A stretch of DNA of 64,000 nucleotides from contig NW_022985557.1 of NCBI RefSeq assembly GCF_010093815.1, positions 558,001 through 622,000 of the forward strand, in the 5' to 3' direction. The stretch is from Pseudovirgaria hyperparasitica (lineage: Eukaryota; Ascomycota; Dothideomycetes; Acrospermales; Acrospermaceae). This document shows positions 31,156 to 42,182 of this stretch, in pieces. The notes under the pieces were generated by a model. The model was not told the origin of the DNA and did no database searches. It was given only the letters and a program-made list of their open reading frames with translations. The translations under genes were made by a program, and so were the position numbers. The first letter of the stretch is position 1. Each line of letters begins with the position of its first letter.

Positions 31156-32552
31156 TTGGCAAGATTCCCTCTGGCATCGACTTGAAGCGCGCCCAGTATC
31201 GATACATCAACGTGGCCACCTCTGATCATGCCAAAGGACTCTGCTGAATCGAAGGTTGATGCGCCCGGTACCAATGTTACCGTCTCCTTGCCAGCGTTGA
31301 CAATATCGGGGTCAACCTCGTCCTCGTGCGGGTACGGCCCCATCCCAAGAATGCCGTTCTCTGACTGCAGCCATACCTGCCGGTCCTCAGGTAGATACGC
31401 GGGAGCTTGCGTTGGAAGACCAACACCAAGATTCACGTAGAAGCCCTGCTTCAGTTCCTCAGCACAACGACGAGCAATCCTGACGCGGCGCTCAGCATGC
31501 TCATCAGATTTTGCTGGCTTTTCTCTGACCGGGGGCTGCTGGTGAGATGATTCTGGTGCTTTAGTAGGCCGCGTCTTACGAATTTCAATGTGCTTGGGCG
31601 AGGTCGCAGCTATGGCACAATCAGTGAATATACTGTAACATAGAATCACATTCAACTTACGGACGATCCGGTCAACATATATACCAGGGAGGTCGATTTC
31701 GTTGGAGTCCAGCTCGCCAATCTCGACAATGTTCTCGGCCTCTACGATAGTCACCTTTGCTGCTTTTGCCATTATTTGGCCATATGATCTCGTTGTGTAT
31801 CGAAAATTACAGTTTCCAGCCTTGTCCACTTTCCAGGCGCGGAGTATCGCTACATCACCTGGTAAAGCTTTCTCGAGGAGAAATTTCCGTCCGTCGAACT
31901 CACGAGTCTCTCGTGGAGTACCATATGCTACTACTTTCCCATTCTCGTCAAATTGGGATGGTATCCTCCCCTCTTCAACTAATGTGTTCACCGCCGTGGG
32001 CGTGTAGAACGCCGGTATGCCAGCGCCGGCTGCACGTATTCTTTCAGCCAAGGTGCCTTGCGGACATAATTCAATGCTGATGTGACCGGTGAGAAACTTT
32101 TTTTCGAGAGCTTTGTTGTTTCCCAAGAACGAAAGTATCATTTTATCTACCTGACCGGTCTTGGTGATAAGGGATAGACCTCCGAGACCCTCGATGCCTG
32201 CATTATTCGACACGGCCGTGAGACTATGCAGACTCTCGACGCCACGGTCTCGAATCGCATGGATGATTGTCTCGGCAACACCACAAAGGCCAAAGCCGGC
32301 ACTCAGTATCGTTGAGCCGGACTTGATGTCTGCTACAGCGGCATTGGCGGAGTCAAACAGCTTAGACGCTGATCGGTCAATGCTAGGCGCATTTGCGACG
32401 GATTCTATTTGTATAAACTGTCGCTGTGTCGTTTGCGTGTAGTTGCGGGACGAAGGAAAAGATGTGAGATGAACTGTAAGTGAACTACGCGCTGCGAATG
32501 TTCGTGGGATGAAAGAGACGAGCAGCGTATGAGGTTGCAGAAGCGACTTCAT
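30828..32552 (-). CDS. Succinyl-CoA:3-ketoacid CoA-transferase (SCOT)
   Basis: Mitochondrial enzyme moving CoA from succinyl-CoA to acetoacetate or related acids (EC 2.8.3.5). The N-terminal ~45 residues are Ser/Arg/Thr-rich without acids, as expected for import. Exons 32552..31661 and 31609..30828 give 557 residues; the 51-nt intron (GTAAGT...CATAG) is a multiple of three with no stop, so the gene also reads through as 574 residues. The alpha-subunit part has LSAGFGLCGVAETIIHAIRD, AVSNNAGIEGLGGLSL and ELCPQGTLAERIRAAGAGIP. The beta part has YVNLGVGLPTQAP and QSENGILGMGPYP with the catalytic Glu that forms the CoA thioester, then VDVSILGALQVDARGNLANY and TDMCVFEVD. Length is close to mammalian and fungal SCOT. 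Its 3' end overlaps the Cys-repeat frame. Confidence 0.95.
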   Translation of the reverse strand: MKSLLQPHTLLVSFIPRTFAARSSLTVHLTSFPSSRNYTQTTQRQFIQIESVANAPSIDRSASKLFDSANAAVADIKSGSTILSAGFGLCGVAETIIHAIRDRGVESLHSLTAVSNNAGIEGLGGLSLITKTGQVDKMILSFLGNNKALEKKFLTGHISIELCPQGTLAERIRAAGAGIPAFYTPTAVNTLVEEGRIPSQFDENGKVVAYGTPRETREFDGRKFLLEKALPGDVAILRAWKVDKAGNCNFRYTTRSYGQIMAKAAKVTIVEAENIVEIGELDSNEIDLPGIYVDRIVRKLNVILCYSIFTDCAIAATSPKHIEIRKTRPTKAPESSHQQPPVREKPAKSDEHAERRVRIARRCAEELKQGFYVNLGVGLPTQAPAYLPEDRQVWLQSENGILGMGPYPHEDEVDPDIVNAGKETVTLVPGASTFDSAESFGMIRGGHVDVSILGALQVDARGNLANYMIPGKTVKGMGGAMDLVSSPGHTKVVIATEHVAKDGSPKIVQDCKLPLTGARCASTIITDMCVFEVDRTSEQGGLTLTELAPDTSVEDVRAKTGAEFKVAKDVKRMK

Positions 32553-34260
32553 GGCGATAGCGTCAGTCGCGCGGGGCTTGGCGTGTATGTTTAGGCTTAG
32601 GCTTGTATACCAATATGATATGAAGTCAATTGAGATATGGAAATGGATGTAAGGAGTATATTTGGCATGTATATACCTACTTGGACTAATTACTCTTCTT
32701 TGCCATCGGCAGCGAGCTTAACATTACGACAGTGTGATCCACTCCAATGTCGCGGTGCAGTCCAGTTCGGAGACAAAAGAAGCGCCGAACAACGGCTAAT
32801 CGGCCGGATCATTCGACCAATCAACGCTTGGTATCTCTACTCCGTCAACATGAACAGTTGCAGCATAGATAAGTGCAGCTGTTATGGGCTTGATACATAG
32901 ACATTCGAGCCATATGAGCAATGCACCAGACTAATAAATACGTGTCGTGGCCCACGAGTCCGTGGCCTCAAGAACTCATTGATATTGTCTCATGTCAGGG
33001 ACCTTGATATACCGGCTCTAAACTCTGGGCTAGTAGCAGTGACCGGATCGGTACGTCGTCATCAATTCCACGCGCATGGCTTGTGCTAGTTATTAGTTCT
33101 GTCTGACACGCAGCTGTGGCACCACCGAGTGCGTCTATCACACGACCCTTGGCCCAGGCAGAGCGTGCCAGTTCTAGTTGAGGCATCCCGTATGACTCTG
33201 CTGAAATTGAAGTATCAATCTGCCATTCAGAATTGCATCACATCGTTATGACACAGCCATTTTGCGTCGTTAATACACAAATACACATAATCACGTATTA
33301 TGGTACTGCGTCGATCGGCCATATACGCTTCTTTCTTGAAGAACTGGAACTTGGTATACTCACCTTGTGTGATTTTCTCATGCGGTATGACGAGTGTTAG
33401 ATCGGGTCTTGTTGACGGTATAGCAGATTCAATTGGAAATACTGCTAGAGTTGACCCGTCTCAGATATGCAGAGGCGGAACAAGGCTTCTTTTTGACCGA
33501 TGTGCGTGTAGGAACGCTTTTTCAGGACTAGCCCAGAATGCGTGAGTTGAAATACAGCAGATTGTCGGCCTTGACGTTGCTAGATCTCAGGACGATACCT
33601 TACCCGCACTTTGGCAAGTCTGATGACGGGAGCCATTGCTACAACTGTCTGTGCACCATCAGATGTTTCGAAAGATCGGTCCCAACAATAATCTGGATCG
33701 CGGCAATATCAATGATACCCAAAATTGTCGATACTTTAAAGACGGAAGACATCGAGTTCCTGATGAAAGGTGAACTTCAGCATGGCTTCGAATCTTCGAA
33801 TGGCGCCGAGTAAGATGCTCTGGTTCGTTTCCATGAAGCCAAACTCCGTTCCGTGTTGGTAGTACCAGAACTATCTCTTTTGTTTGGACGTCTTCTTCAA
33901 TGCCAAAAACCTCATTTTTTCTTCGTCTGGGTTTTAGTTTCTCAATTCAATTAATATGTTTTCGCGCTTCCGAGGTTAATGCCGCCCCAGCAAGTTGTTA
34001 CCAAGAGACAGAAAATACAGCTCGGGTGAAGAAGATGGCATATCTAGAGCTATGGGATATAGTGTTGAGCAATATGCTGGAAACAGGAGATCCTTCCATT
34101 TGAAGGACACGTTCACATGTAGACGAAAGTTGGCTTGCACGTGTTATAAGTTTGGTGCCTGAGGCATAAATAGCCCCAACCTCCTCCATACCAAGGTTAA
34201 TCTAGACTCTGCATCAGCAGCTTGACGTCCGTGATGCTGAATTCCTCCTCCATGGCGTAG
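32553..34260. other. Intergenic, no supported gene
   Basis: 1.7 kb. Small frames at 33300-33545 and 33538-33813 (plus) lack any resemblance or splice logic. The last few hundred bases form the promoter of the Zn2Cys6 gene. Confidence 0.5.
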
Positions 34261-36726
34261 ATGTCGTCGCTCGATCATTTCAGCTCAGCGACGAAACAAG
34301 CCGCATGTCTGCACTGTCGAAGAAGCAAAGTCAAGTGTAAGAGGGACCAGGGTGACGTCGTCTGTGAACGATGCCAAAATGCCGGGCTAGACTGCTCAAC
34401 TCCTGGGCAATTCCATGTCGGCAGACAGAAAGGGGTGAAAAAGTACGTCTTAATCCCTATACCACTCATGTAGTCTTCTGAGACCGAACAGTAAGCGCTC
34501 AGGACTGGAAAAGGCAGTTTTTCAGATTGAGGAAGCACTCAAAAAATCACGCAATGATCCACCACTTGGCGCAGCCAGTAACACTGAACTTCATCGTCTC
34601 CTAGATGAAGCACGATCCCGCCTGTCATCATCAGCACAGGGGCCAACAGGACCTATTCCAGATATCACTCCATCGAGACACAGTCTTGACGTAGACAACC
34701 AACAATTAGCCCTCGATGATGCTGAAAATCCATTGCAGTTGCTTGCACGTGCGTCTGATCTACAGCTATCAAGTCCGCAAGGTTCGACACAAGATGTGAC
34801 GACACCATCTAATCGAAGGCCTACTATTTCTGGTCCTCAAATCACGCCCAAAGCCCATCGTTTCTTCCGGCCCATGAGAGCCACAAATGCTAGTGAGGAA
34901 GAGCGACATAATGACTTGGATCCCATAGATCTCGGGCTGGTTACCATTGATGAGGCAGAAATGCTCACCTCTTTGTACGTGCTGTGAGCCGACTTTTCAT
35001 ATTCCCAACTCACCGTGTCAGCTTCCATCGAAACCTCGCGCACACGAGATGGGGACTGGATCCGTTTTTGTATACGCTAGATTTTATCCGTAAACGCTCG
35101 TCATTCCTACTCACTTCCATCATGGCGGCTTCGTCTCTGTTTATTTCATATACCGATGCATTAGCCAAACGGCTCTCTATACACACGAAGGTGCTAGCTC
35201 AGAGAGTCATCGCACAGAGACTACGTTCGGTTGAGATAGTTCTAGCTTTCATTGTGAATATTCCATGGATGCCGCCTGGTATGTTCCCTCAAGCCTGCTT
35301 TATACTGGGCATCATCTCTAATAAGAGCTCTTAGGGGATCACTCGGCCGACGACGACACAGGGCTTTACCTTGCTACCGCTATGAGTATCGCTTTGGACC
35401 TCTCCCTGGACAAAATTATCCTACCATCGTCTTATATAGATCGCAAAGTCTTAGATCGAATACCCAATGCCGATTGCATTGATGCTCGGAAAGCACTAAC
35501 AATGGACGGATTTGACGGTGTAGATCCCAGTACCGAGTGGGGCCGACGACTATGTAATAACAGAGAAAGGATTTGGATTGCCTTATTCGTGCTAGAAAGA
35601 GGAGTCTGTCTTGCTCGAGGCAGAAGATACACAGTTCCCATCAGTCCACTTATCAACCATTGTGACAAGTTTCACACCATTGACATTGCTATTCCTGGCG
35701 ACCGAGCAATGATATCGATGTCAGTACTTCGACGAGACTTGGATGGCCTCTTCAGCGAAGTCAGACTTCGATGCGACAGTTTTACATCATCCGATAATGG
35801 ATCGAACATTGCACGAGACATCGAACGCAGTATTGAGAAATTCTTTGACAGTTGGCTAATCATCTGGACTGCAGGCAAGAAGGAAGCATTACCACCCTAC
35901 GTAGAAGTTATGATAACGTCAGTGCACATGACCTCCACTCCTTCGGCGCTGACGATTCTGTGTAGACATACCAAGCTTTCGACATATACGAAGGTGATGA
36001 ACCATCCTACAGCTCCTCTAGAGGTATGTATTGTCAACAGTATGACTACAATATGCACTTTAATGCGATTATGCTACTATAAACTGACTGAACCGTAGGT
36101 TAAGCGTTTGTTCAGAGCGTCTGCTCTGTCTTCAGCGCTCAATGTCATGCGGGCCGTCGTCCAAAGTAGCTCGCAGCTAGCATCAATGCCGAACAATACA
36201 TGTATCATGTTAGCATTTGCGTATGTCATACAATTCTTGCAGCTGAGAACTGAGCTTACATCAAATCAGGGCCTGCATGGCGCTCAACCTATGCACTGGG
36301 CCGTCTTCCGGAGGTGCGAATCTCGCCCCAAGTATCGCACAGCTCATCGAAGAGGCCGCAGACGTTTTGGAGCGTCTGGGAACTACCCCAAAGCATAGGA
36401 GAGGTCAATCTGTGTACTACGGAGAATATCTTCGTGACCTAGTGCGTCAAGCGCCAGTTCCTCTTCCTGCCACAGCGCCACCTCCAGCTGAAAATCCTAA
36501 GCATGCGGCCCAGACGATGGAGACAGTTTTCAGTAGTGGCACGCAGCAGGCGTTCCATACGCTACAAAATTCAAACAACGTTTTGTGGGGAGAACCACTG
36601 CACTTCTCTGCTATGTCTGATGATCAGATCAATGAAGCGATTGGCCAGGGATTCGATACGACGATGTCTGAGACATCAGGGCTATGGCTCGATTGGAACG
36701 ATATGCCAGAGTTCGGGTTCCAGTAA
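34261..36726 (+). CDS. Zn2Cys6 transcription factor, prtT/Leu3-like
   Basis: Seven exons, 34261..34442, 34492..34974, 35022..35278, 35335..35917, 35966..36023, 36099..36220 and 36270..36726, give 713 residues; all phases agree. The Zn2Cys6 binuclear cluster lies at residues ~16-45 (CLHCRRSKVKCKR...CERCQNAGLDC), followed by a basic linker (GRQKGVKKNKR) and a likely dimerisation helix (SGLEKAVFQIEEALKKSRND). The middle domain, FFHRNLAHTRWGLDPFLYTL to TAMSIALDLSLDKI, is the fungal TF regulatory fold, and TYTKVMNHPTAPLEVKRLFR resembles the prtT secreted-protease regulators and Leu3. The C-terminus is acidic and Trp-rich (GLWLDWNDMPEFGF), a plausible activation domain. It lies more than 5 kb from the metabolite cluster and probably regulates something else. 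Confidence 0.9.
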
Positions 36727-37185
36727 TCGTCCTGCATGAGTACGATGCGCGCCAGAGATATTTAGACTGAGCTGATCTGCGATCAAGTTACAGGGCACTT
36801 GAGAGTGCGCAAATGCTTATCGATTATTTGTATATCTTACAAATGTAATACTTATTATACTAATACGATTTTATGAGGTTGAGGCGAACGACGTCGAGCA
36901 TCGTAAGCCCAGCCAATATCTGAGCGCCATGCATGCGACATTAGGAATGAGCGGATATCTACTACTACAATTACAATTTACATATTGGCTAACTTGAGAT
37001 ATTCGACTTTGATTTTCACTTGACCACTGCGGATACTCCGTAACGGGGTTTTGACCACACTACAGGCATATAAGCCTTTGGACCAACCACATAGAAAAGA
37101 TTAAGCAATCTTACATACCGCATTGATGCCCCGTCATTCGGGAAGGCTCGATAGACGAGACGTGAACCACTTAGAGCGCAATGTG
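36727..37185. other. Convergent 3' region, no supported gene
   Basis: 459 bp between the stops of the transcription factor and the phosphotransferase gene; holds both 3' UTRs. A/T-rich tracts near 36830-36870 may serve polyadenylation. Confidence 0.5.
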
Positions 37186-39074
37186 TCACTGTCCAAAAGG
37201 CCAAAGCCTTTCCCATTCTTCTTTCTCCTGCTCATTTTTAGCAAATTGCTCGATGATCTGTGTTTTCATCTGTGCCAGAGCGTCGAGAGTTTCATCATAT
37301 TGGTCATGCCTGACAATACCCTGTTCAGGAAATAGTTCACCGATAGAATCTCGGATTGAACTCATCAAGTTCATTCCTTCTTCTGCGCCTTCCAACTCAG
37401 CAGCAATGCGTGCCCGGTGCTGGGTGGAGAAGTTTAATGGAAAACTCTTATTTTTTGCGCCAGGAAGTGTGTCCCATAGCTTCTCTAACTCGAGTACTTG
37501 TGCAAGATATGTGGCTTCCCCGTCGATGATGATGTTGCGTGCCAGCAGAAGCAGGGAGAACTCTGGGGTACGCTGGAATTCGAACGCAGCATGGAGCTTC
37601 GGATTGGCCTTATAAACCCAGAAATTGTATAACGCACAGAGCGATCGCTGAAAGTACCGGGTCTCTGCGGCTTTTTTAGCTTCCGGATCCATGCTGTGGA
37701 AGTCTGCAGGATACTGCGGTCGCTCTATCCCGGTGACCGGGGTTCCAGCGTGGTCAATAAGGTGAGGCTGACGGGCCAGGAAGTATAGCGGAGATATCTC
37801 AGTTGATTGCCAGTCTATAATACTGACGACCTCTGCGGGGTTAGACGGATTGACAAAGATATTGGCAACGTGCAGGTCTTCGTGCCATAAATGCGCCGAT
37901 GAAATAGCCGAATTAGATGGTACTATCGCATCAAGTAAGGTCATGTAGCAGTGCAAAGCTTCAAGTTTTCTTTCGCGAGTGGGGATATAGATGCCTGGAC
38001 CATAGAGGGTAACGGGGGACTTCGGGAGGTGAGGCAGTTGATTGATGCAAGTTATCTCGCGCTTGCCAATAGCTGAGTGGAATTCAGTCAGTGTCTTCCC
38101 TGGTTTAATTCAGTCAAGTCACATCTGGTATCCCGCCTTATACTCACATGGACCTCTGTCAAGTTTGATGTTGACTCGCCCATTATCAATCCATTCGCGC
38201 CCGGGCGATGGGCCAATGGCGTATTTGGTATCAACAATGTCATGACCATCTGCATCGACGTATAGTGCATCATTCCCAGTGTCACTATCAAGGTCCTTTT
38301 TATAGTACAACCCGCCAAATTTCTTAAAGGAAATCGAATTCCAGGATTTCTGGTAGCCTGCGACAGCTTTAACAACGGCAAAACGCTCCTTGATATCCAA
38401 AGATGGCCAAATTTGTTCTAACTCGACACCGCTGGCCTTTTCCATAATGATATACTCAGCACCGATTGGGTTGCTCTGAGCCCGCGAGCTCCAAGCTAAT
38501 ACCTTAGGAACAGGGGTGCCAAGTTTCTCCCGAATCTGTGAGGGCTTTAGTGATGCCCGTGTAAGTCAATTCTTCGACGTTGCACACGTACAAACTCCAT
38601 GGTAGCAACTTCACTTGCAGTGGTTAGATGAGGTATGCCAGCATTTGGATTGGGAATTTTCGCAACCACTTGAGAGCCGTTATCCATGGTGAGAAGCATG
38701 CTTTTATTATACATGCCGTCCGGATATTTCTCGATGCTGATGCAAGACTCTGCTCCCACAGTTTCAGCTGCGCATCGAGCTAATGCGTCTACATTGAAAT
38801 CAACACATCGTTGAGACAGCTCAAACTGCTCGTCAGTTATGAAACGGCCCCTGGTGTAGTTGAAGAGGTCTCTACCATTTTGTAGACCTAGTCCAGTTAG
38901 CTAGAGACTGGGATGAAAGCAGATATTTTCACCCAGAGTTGGGGACTGCGAGATCGTCCGGGAAGCGCAAGGGCTCTCAGTACTTAATGCTCTTGCATTA
39001 AGCACATATCTAGCGATGCGTCCAGGTGTGGAACGAAATCTGGCCCAAGATGTTGCAAGATTCTTTGTAGACAT
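37186..39074 (-). CDS. AIM9-like aminoglycoside-phosphotransferase-fold protein, mitochondrial
   Basis: Four exons, 39074..38933, 38887..38592, 38535..38148 and 38099..37186, give 579 residues with all phases consistent; introns are 45-56 nt. The N-terminal 45 residues are Ser/Arg/Ala-rich without acids and look like a mitochondrial presequence. Then come DLFNYTRGRFITDEQFELSQ, the nucleotide lobe (DGMYNKSMLLTMDNGSQVVA KIP, with the Lys), TMEFIREKLGTPVPKVLAWS, the catalytic loop LWHEDLHVANIFVNP (HxDxxxxN) and VVSIIDWQSTEISPLY (metal-binding Asp in IDWQ). This order matches fungal Aim9-type proteins, named from yeast mitochondrial-inheritance screens; their substrate is unknown. At the second intron both GTACGT and a GT six bases later keep the frame; the first fits family spacing better. 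Confidence 0.88.
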
Positions 39075-39413
39075 GGAGTCCTGAGTCAGGCCAAATGTTC
39101 GGAACTGTGGAGGCAACTATAATATGGGCCAAGTGACTGAGTCCATGTCCTTGACGTTCTAGTCTGTTATCCGTACATAAGGAGGTGACGTGCGATTTGG
39201 TTGACTCCCTAATTATGTCTGAGAATGAGATAACAGACAGTACAATTGCAAGGAGTAATAATAGTAAGGGCACGGTTTTGCTCTACCTGGGAGCACTACG
39301 CCTAATTGGGTATAGTAGAACACCAGACGGGCTGCAGGTGAAAGCTGGATATGACAGACGCTTGCCTGGCGTTGAACACCTCCAACGCGTGTTCGATCAC
39401 TCCCCTCTACGCA
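39075..39413. promoter_or_regulatory. Divergent promoter region
   Basis: 339 bp between the AIM9-like gene (minus) and the Pro/Gln-rich gene (plus). If the second gene starts at ATG 39351, the gap is 276 bp. No element is named. Confidence 0.45.
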
Positions 39414-41567
39414 ATGTCTTCATTCCGCTCAAGCCGTGTGAACCGCTCTGGCAGGACAACTGCTGATCACGATGTCTTCGAAGGCCTTCCTATCCGTCAA
39501 TGGCGCGTCTCCGACGTGTCCATCGCGCCGCCTCAACAAAACGAACCTGTTATAGACACAAACGCGTTCCCCGAGCTCCCGATGCCGAAAGACTCGCACA
39601 TGCTCCCTGAGCATAGTCAACAGCTGCTACGCGCTGCGCGCGCTGGAATAGCTACGAAACCGGCCACCACTGTGACCGAGGAAGACAAGGAAAATGATGA
39701 AGCCGAGGACGAAAACAAAGACGTTCCGCGCGGCTTCACCGTAAAGCGCTATACCAAACTCGCAAGACATTTGGAAGAGCCGGAGGTGGAATACCTTGCC
39801 AAGAGACGGAAAGGCCTGCCCTCAGCACACCTGTCGCATAGTATCGCAGCTCCGCTTGCGACAAATGTTCCGATGCGCAAAACCAAAGTGAGGAAGATTG
39901 ATGCAGAAGGCAAAGAGCAGATCTGGAGCGTGCTGGTACCAGAAGGTCAAACCGTTGAGGGTGAGGTGCTTCAGTCCGAAGTGCCCGCGCTTGAAGCGTT
40001 ACCAGCACCATTGCCAGGTACCGTGGTCGAAGGCGTCGGGGTCGTCAATTCAGAGGGGATGGTTGTTGCAAGTGATACTATCCGTCAAACACCACAGAGA
40101 ATACGGCGGCCGCCTCCGCCAAAGAAGAAGCAGAAGGGTCCCGGGAGAGGCCACAAGAAAGTCAAATTTACCAACCCAGACGGCTCGATCAGCGTTGCTC
40201 CTACCAACGGACTCAATCAAAATGGACTTGCAGTACCTGGAGCCGCGCCATCTGGAGCGTCACTTGGTGGAACCTCGGACATGGACACACCAATGGGTGG
40301 CACTAACGATGTCGATGACGACGAAGACGATGATGGAGAGGATGGCGATGAAGGCGACGACGACTCTGAACACGAAGAGGGCGAGCTCTCCGAGTCACCA
40401 AGCCGACCAACGATACAAGAACCACCCAGATCCCATACAGGAGACGTACACATGACCGACTTCGCGACCGATCCTCCTCAGCGGAGCACACTTCCGAATG
40501 TCCAAGTGTCAGAAGCCGCGTCACTACCTATCCCCAATACACAAGCCGTATCGACTGCCAGTCTCGAGCCGCCTCCAGGTCCCAGTCGAGAACCGTCAAG
40601 CTCTCCAGATCTCCCGCTTGCCAACAGCAGTAACAGTCAAGCGAAAGCTCCGAGTCAGCCTCTTGTAACTGCTCCCGACTCTATGGACACATCAAACGAC
40701 ACCGCTCAAGTCGCACGCGCACCTTCACGGGAACCCGTCACCGCGCCCATCGATGAACCCGCAGCGCCCTCCATCCCAGCACCTATTGAAGCCCCAATCA
40801 CGGCACCAATCCCGTCGCCAATTGTATCCCCCATCGAAGCTCCACCAGCAGCTCCCCCAAGCGCAGAATCAAATACGCAACCTCCAGAAGCACCCACCAC
40901 AGACCCAGTGGTCGAAGCCCAAGCCGACTCTATAATACCTGCAATCACACTACCAACAGCTACCATCCTCGCTCCCCCACCACCCATGGAGCCCGCAGTC
41001 GACCCTCACCCTCCCACCGAACCCCAAAAGACCGAAATCCCAATATCATCAGACGCTCCTCCCCACGCCCTTGCCGTGAATCCATCACCTCCCTCTTCAT
41101 CTTCTTCCGCACCCGTACTCGCACCGCCCGTCCTCCCTCCCCCGGTACCGGCGCCCACGCCTATAGAACCCCCCCGCGAGACTATTTCCGCACCTCCACC
41201 TCCACCTCCACCGCACCTCTCACCCGCAGAACCAATCGAACCCGTCGTCCATCCCGATCCTACTCCTGCAGCTGCGTCGCCACTGCCACCACCACCACCG
41301 CCGCCGCATCAGCAGACATCAACACAAGCACAAGCACAAGAACAAGCACAAGCACAAGAACAAGACCAAGCACAAGAACAAGCACAACAACAAATACAAG
41401 AACAAGAACAAGTACAACCCGTCCTTCCCGAGCCATCGTCCTCTTCCGCCGCTGCACCGCCGAAAGATGCAGGAAATGCGGGAGAGGCAGGAGATGGAAC
41501 GGATGAGCGCTTTCCAGACGGCGAACCGGATTTGCTGGGCAGTTTGGAGAGACATCTTGAGGAGTAG
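39414..41567 (+). CDS. Conserved fungal, probably nuclear protein with Pro- and Gln-rich tail
   Basis: One exon; 717 residues from ATG 39414, or 738 from in-frame ATG 39351. I prefer 39414 because MSSFRSSRVNRSGRTT then GLPIRQWRV looks like the conserved start of this kind of fungal protein. The first ~260 residues are ordered in character: GFTVKRYTKLARHLEEPEVE, KTKVRKIDAEGKEQIWSVLV and PEGQTVEGEV. They end in a basic PPPPKKKQKGPGRGHKKVKF segment that resembles a nuclear signal or AT-hook-like patch. After that come an acidic run (about 15 Asp/Glu), a very long Pro/Ala/Ser tail and a Gln-Ala-Gln-Glu tandem array (41317-41420), then an acidic end. A chromatin-associated role is plausible from composition only. 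Confidence 0.75.
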   Translation: MSSFRSSRVNRSGRTTADHDVFEGLPIRQWRVSDVSIAPPQQNEPVIDTNAFPELPMPKDSHMLPEHSQQLLRAARAGIATKPATTVTEEDKENDEAEDENKDVPRGFTVKRYTKLARHLEEPEVEYLAKRRKGLPSAHLSHSIAAPLATNVPMRKTKVRKIDAEGKEQIWSVLVPEGQTVEGEVLQSEVPALEALPAPLPGTVVEGVGVVNSEGMVVASDTIRQTPQRIRRPPPPKKKQKGPGRGHKKVKFTNPDGSISVAPTNGLNQNGLAVPGAAPSGASLGGTSDMDTPMGGTNDVDDDEDDDGEDGDEGDDDSEHEEGELSESPSRPTIQEPPRSHTGDVHMTDFATDPPQRSTLPNVQVSEAASLPIPNTQAVSTASLEPPPGPSREPSSSPDLPLANSSNSQAKAPSQPLVTAPDSMDTSNDTAQVARAPSREPVTAPIDEPAAPSIPAPIEAPITAPIPSPIVSPIEAPPAAPPSAESNTQPPEAPTTDPVVEAQADSIIPAITLPTATILAPPPPMEPAVDPHPPTEPQKTEIPISSDAPPHALAVNPSPPSSSSSAPVLAPPVLPPPVPAPTPIEPPRETISAPPPPPPPHLSPAEPIEPVVHPDPTPAAASPLPPPPPPPHQQTSTQAQAQEQAQAQEQDQAQEQAQQQIQEQEQVQPVLPEPSSSSAAAPPKDAGNAGEAGDGTDERFPDGEPDLLGSLERHLEE
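41317..41422 (+). repeat. Intragenic CAA/GCA/GAA minisatellite (Gln-Ala/Glu repeat)
   Basis: Tandem CACAAGCACAAGAACAAG-type units inside the gene at 39414 encode alternating Gln with Ala, Glu or Asp. This is likely to vary in length between strains. Confidence 0.8.
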
Positions 41568-41811
41568 TGAGCGGTGGTGGTGGTGGGTTGGTATTGGATG
41601 GCTTGGATGTTGATATTTACAGTAGATGAAGAGGACAAGGCAGGTGCAGTGGGCCGCTCTTGCTTGTGACGGGATGAGATGGACTGGTATGGACGACTTC
41701 CAGTTTGGGGAAGAAGAGAAATGACCTCAGCACACACGTACGCAACGCACGCACGCACGCACGATAGTAGAGAGCGTCGACCTTTTTGTAAAATTTTGAA
41801 AAATATTTATT

Positions 41812-41855
41812 GGTTGATTGACTGACTGATTGATTGATTGATTGATTGATTGATA
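41812..41855. repeat. (GATT)n microsatellite
   Basis: About ten copies of GATT/TGAT with one or two substitutions (GACT), followed by a TATA run. Lies in the convergent 3' region. Confidence 0.85.
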
Positions 41856-42033
41856 TATATATAAATCTTGAGCAACATTACGACTTTCGTAGCTTCGTGT
41901 AGGTAACTTGTAGGTGAACAAGCATGCCGCCCAGTCATTCATGTATGATACGTATGGATGTGAGACATTGAAGAGAGCATGAAAGAGCCTACAAGACTTC
42001 CGTGCGCGTCCCAGCGTAGACGCAATACGCATC

Positions 42034-42074
42034 TGTCCATCCATCCATCCATCCGTCCATCCGTCCATCCATCG
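42034..42074. repeat. (CATC)n microsatellite
   Basis: About ten copies of CATC, two of them changed to CGTC. Confidence 0.85.
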
Positions 42075-42182
42075 CACAATACATAACCCCGCCGTCCGCT
42101 CTCGTCGTCGTGCACGCACATGGAAGCCAGCCTTCCAAAAACCATCACAGCGCATGGCTAAACCAACGATATACATCCAGTT

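Larger units (their letters stand above)
41568..42182. other. Convergent 3' region with several microsatellites
   Basis: 615 bp between the stops of the Pro/Gln-rich gene and the P450. It holds (CGCA)n at 41737-41762, (TGAT)n at 41812-41855 and (CATC)n at 42034-42074. No gene. Confidence 0.6.

Noticed and set aside
33300-33813. Two plus-strand frames of 81 and 91 codons
   Set aside because: They could be imagined as exons, but no GT-AG join links them to a recognisable protein.
34261-36726. Zn2Cys6 factor as the cluster regulator
   Set aside because: Two unrelated genes and more than 5 kb lie between it and the first P450, and it resembles prtT/Leu3-type regulators.
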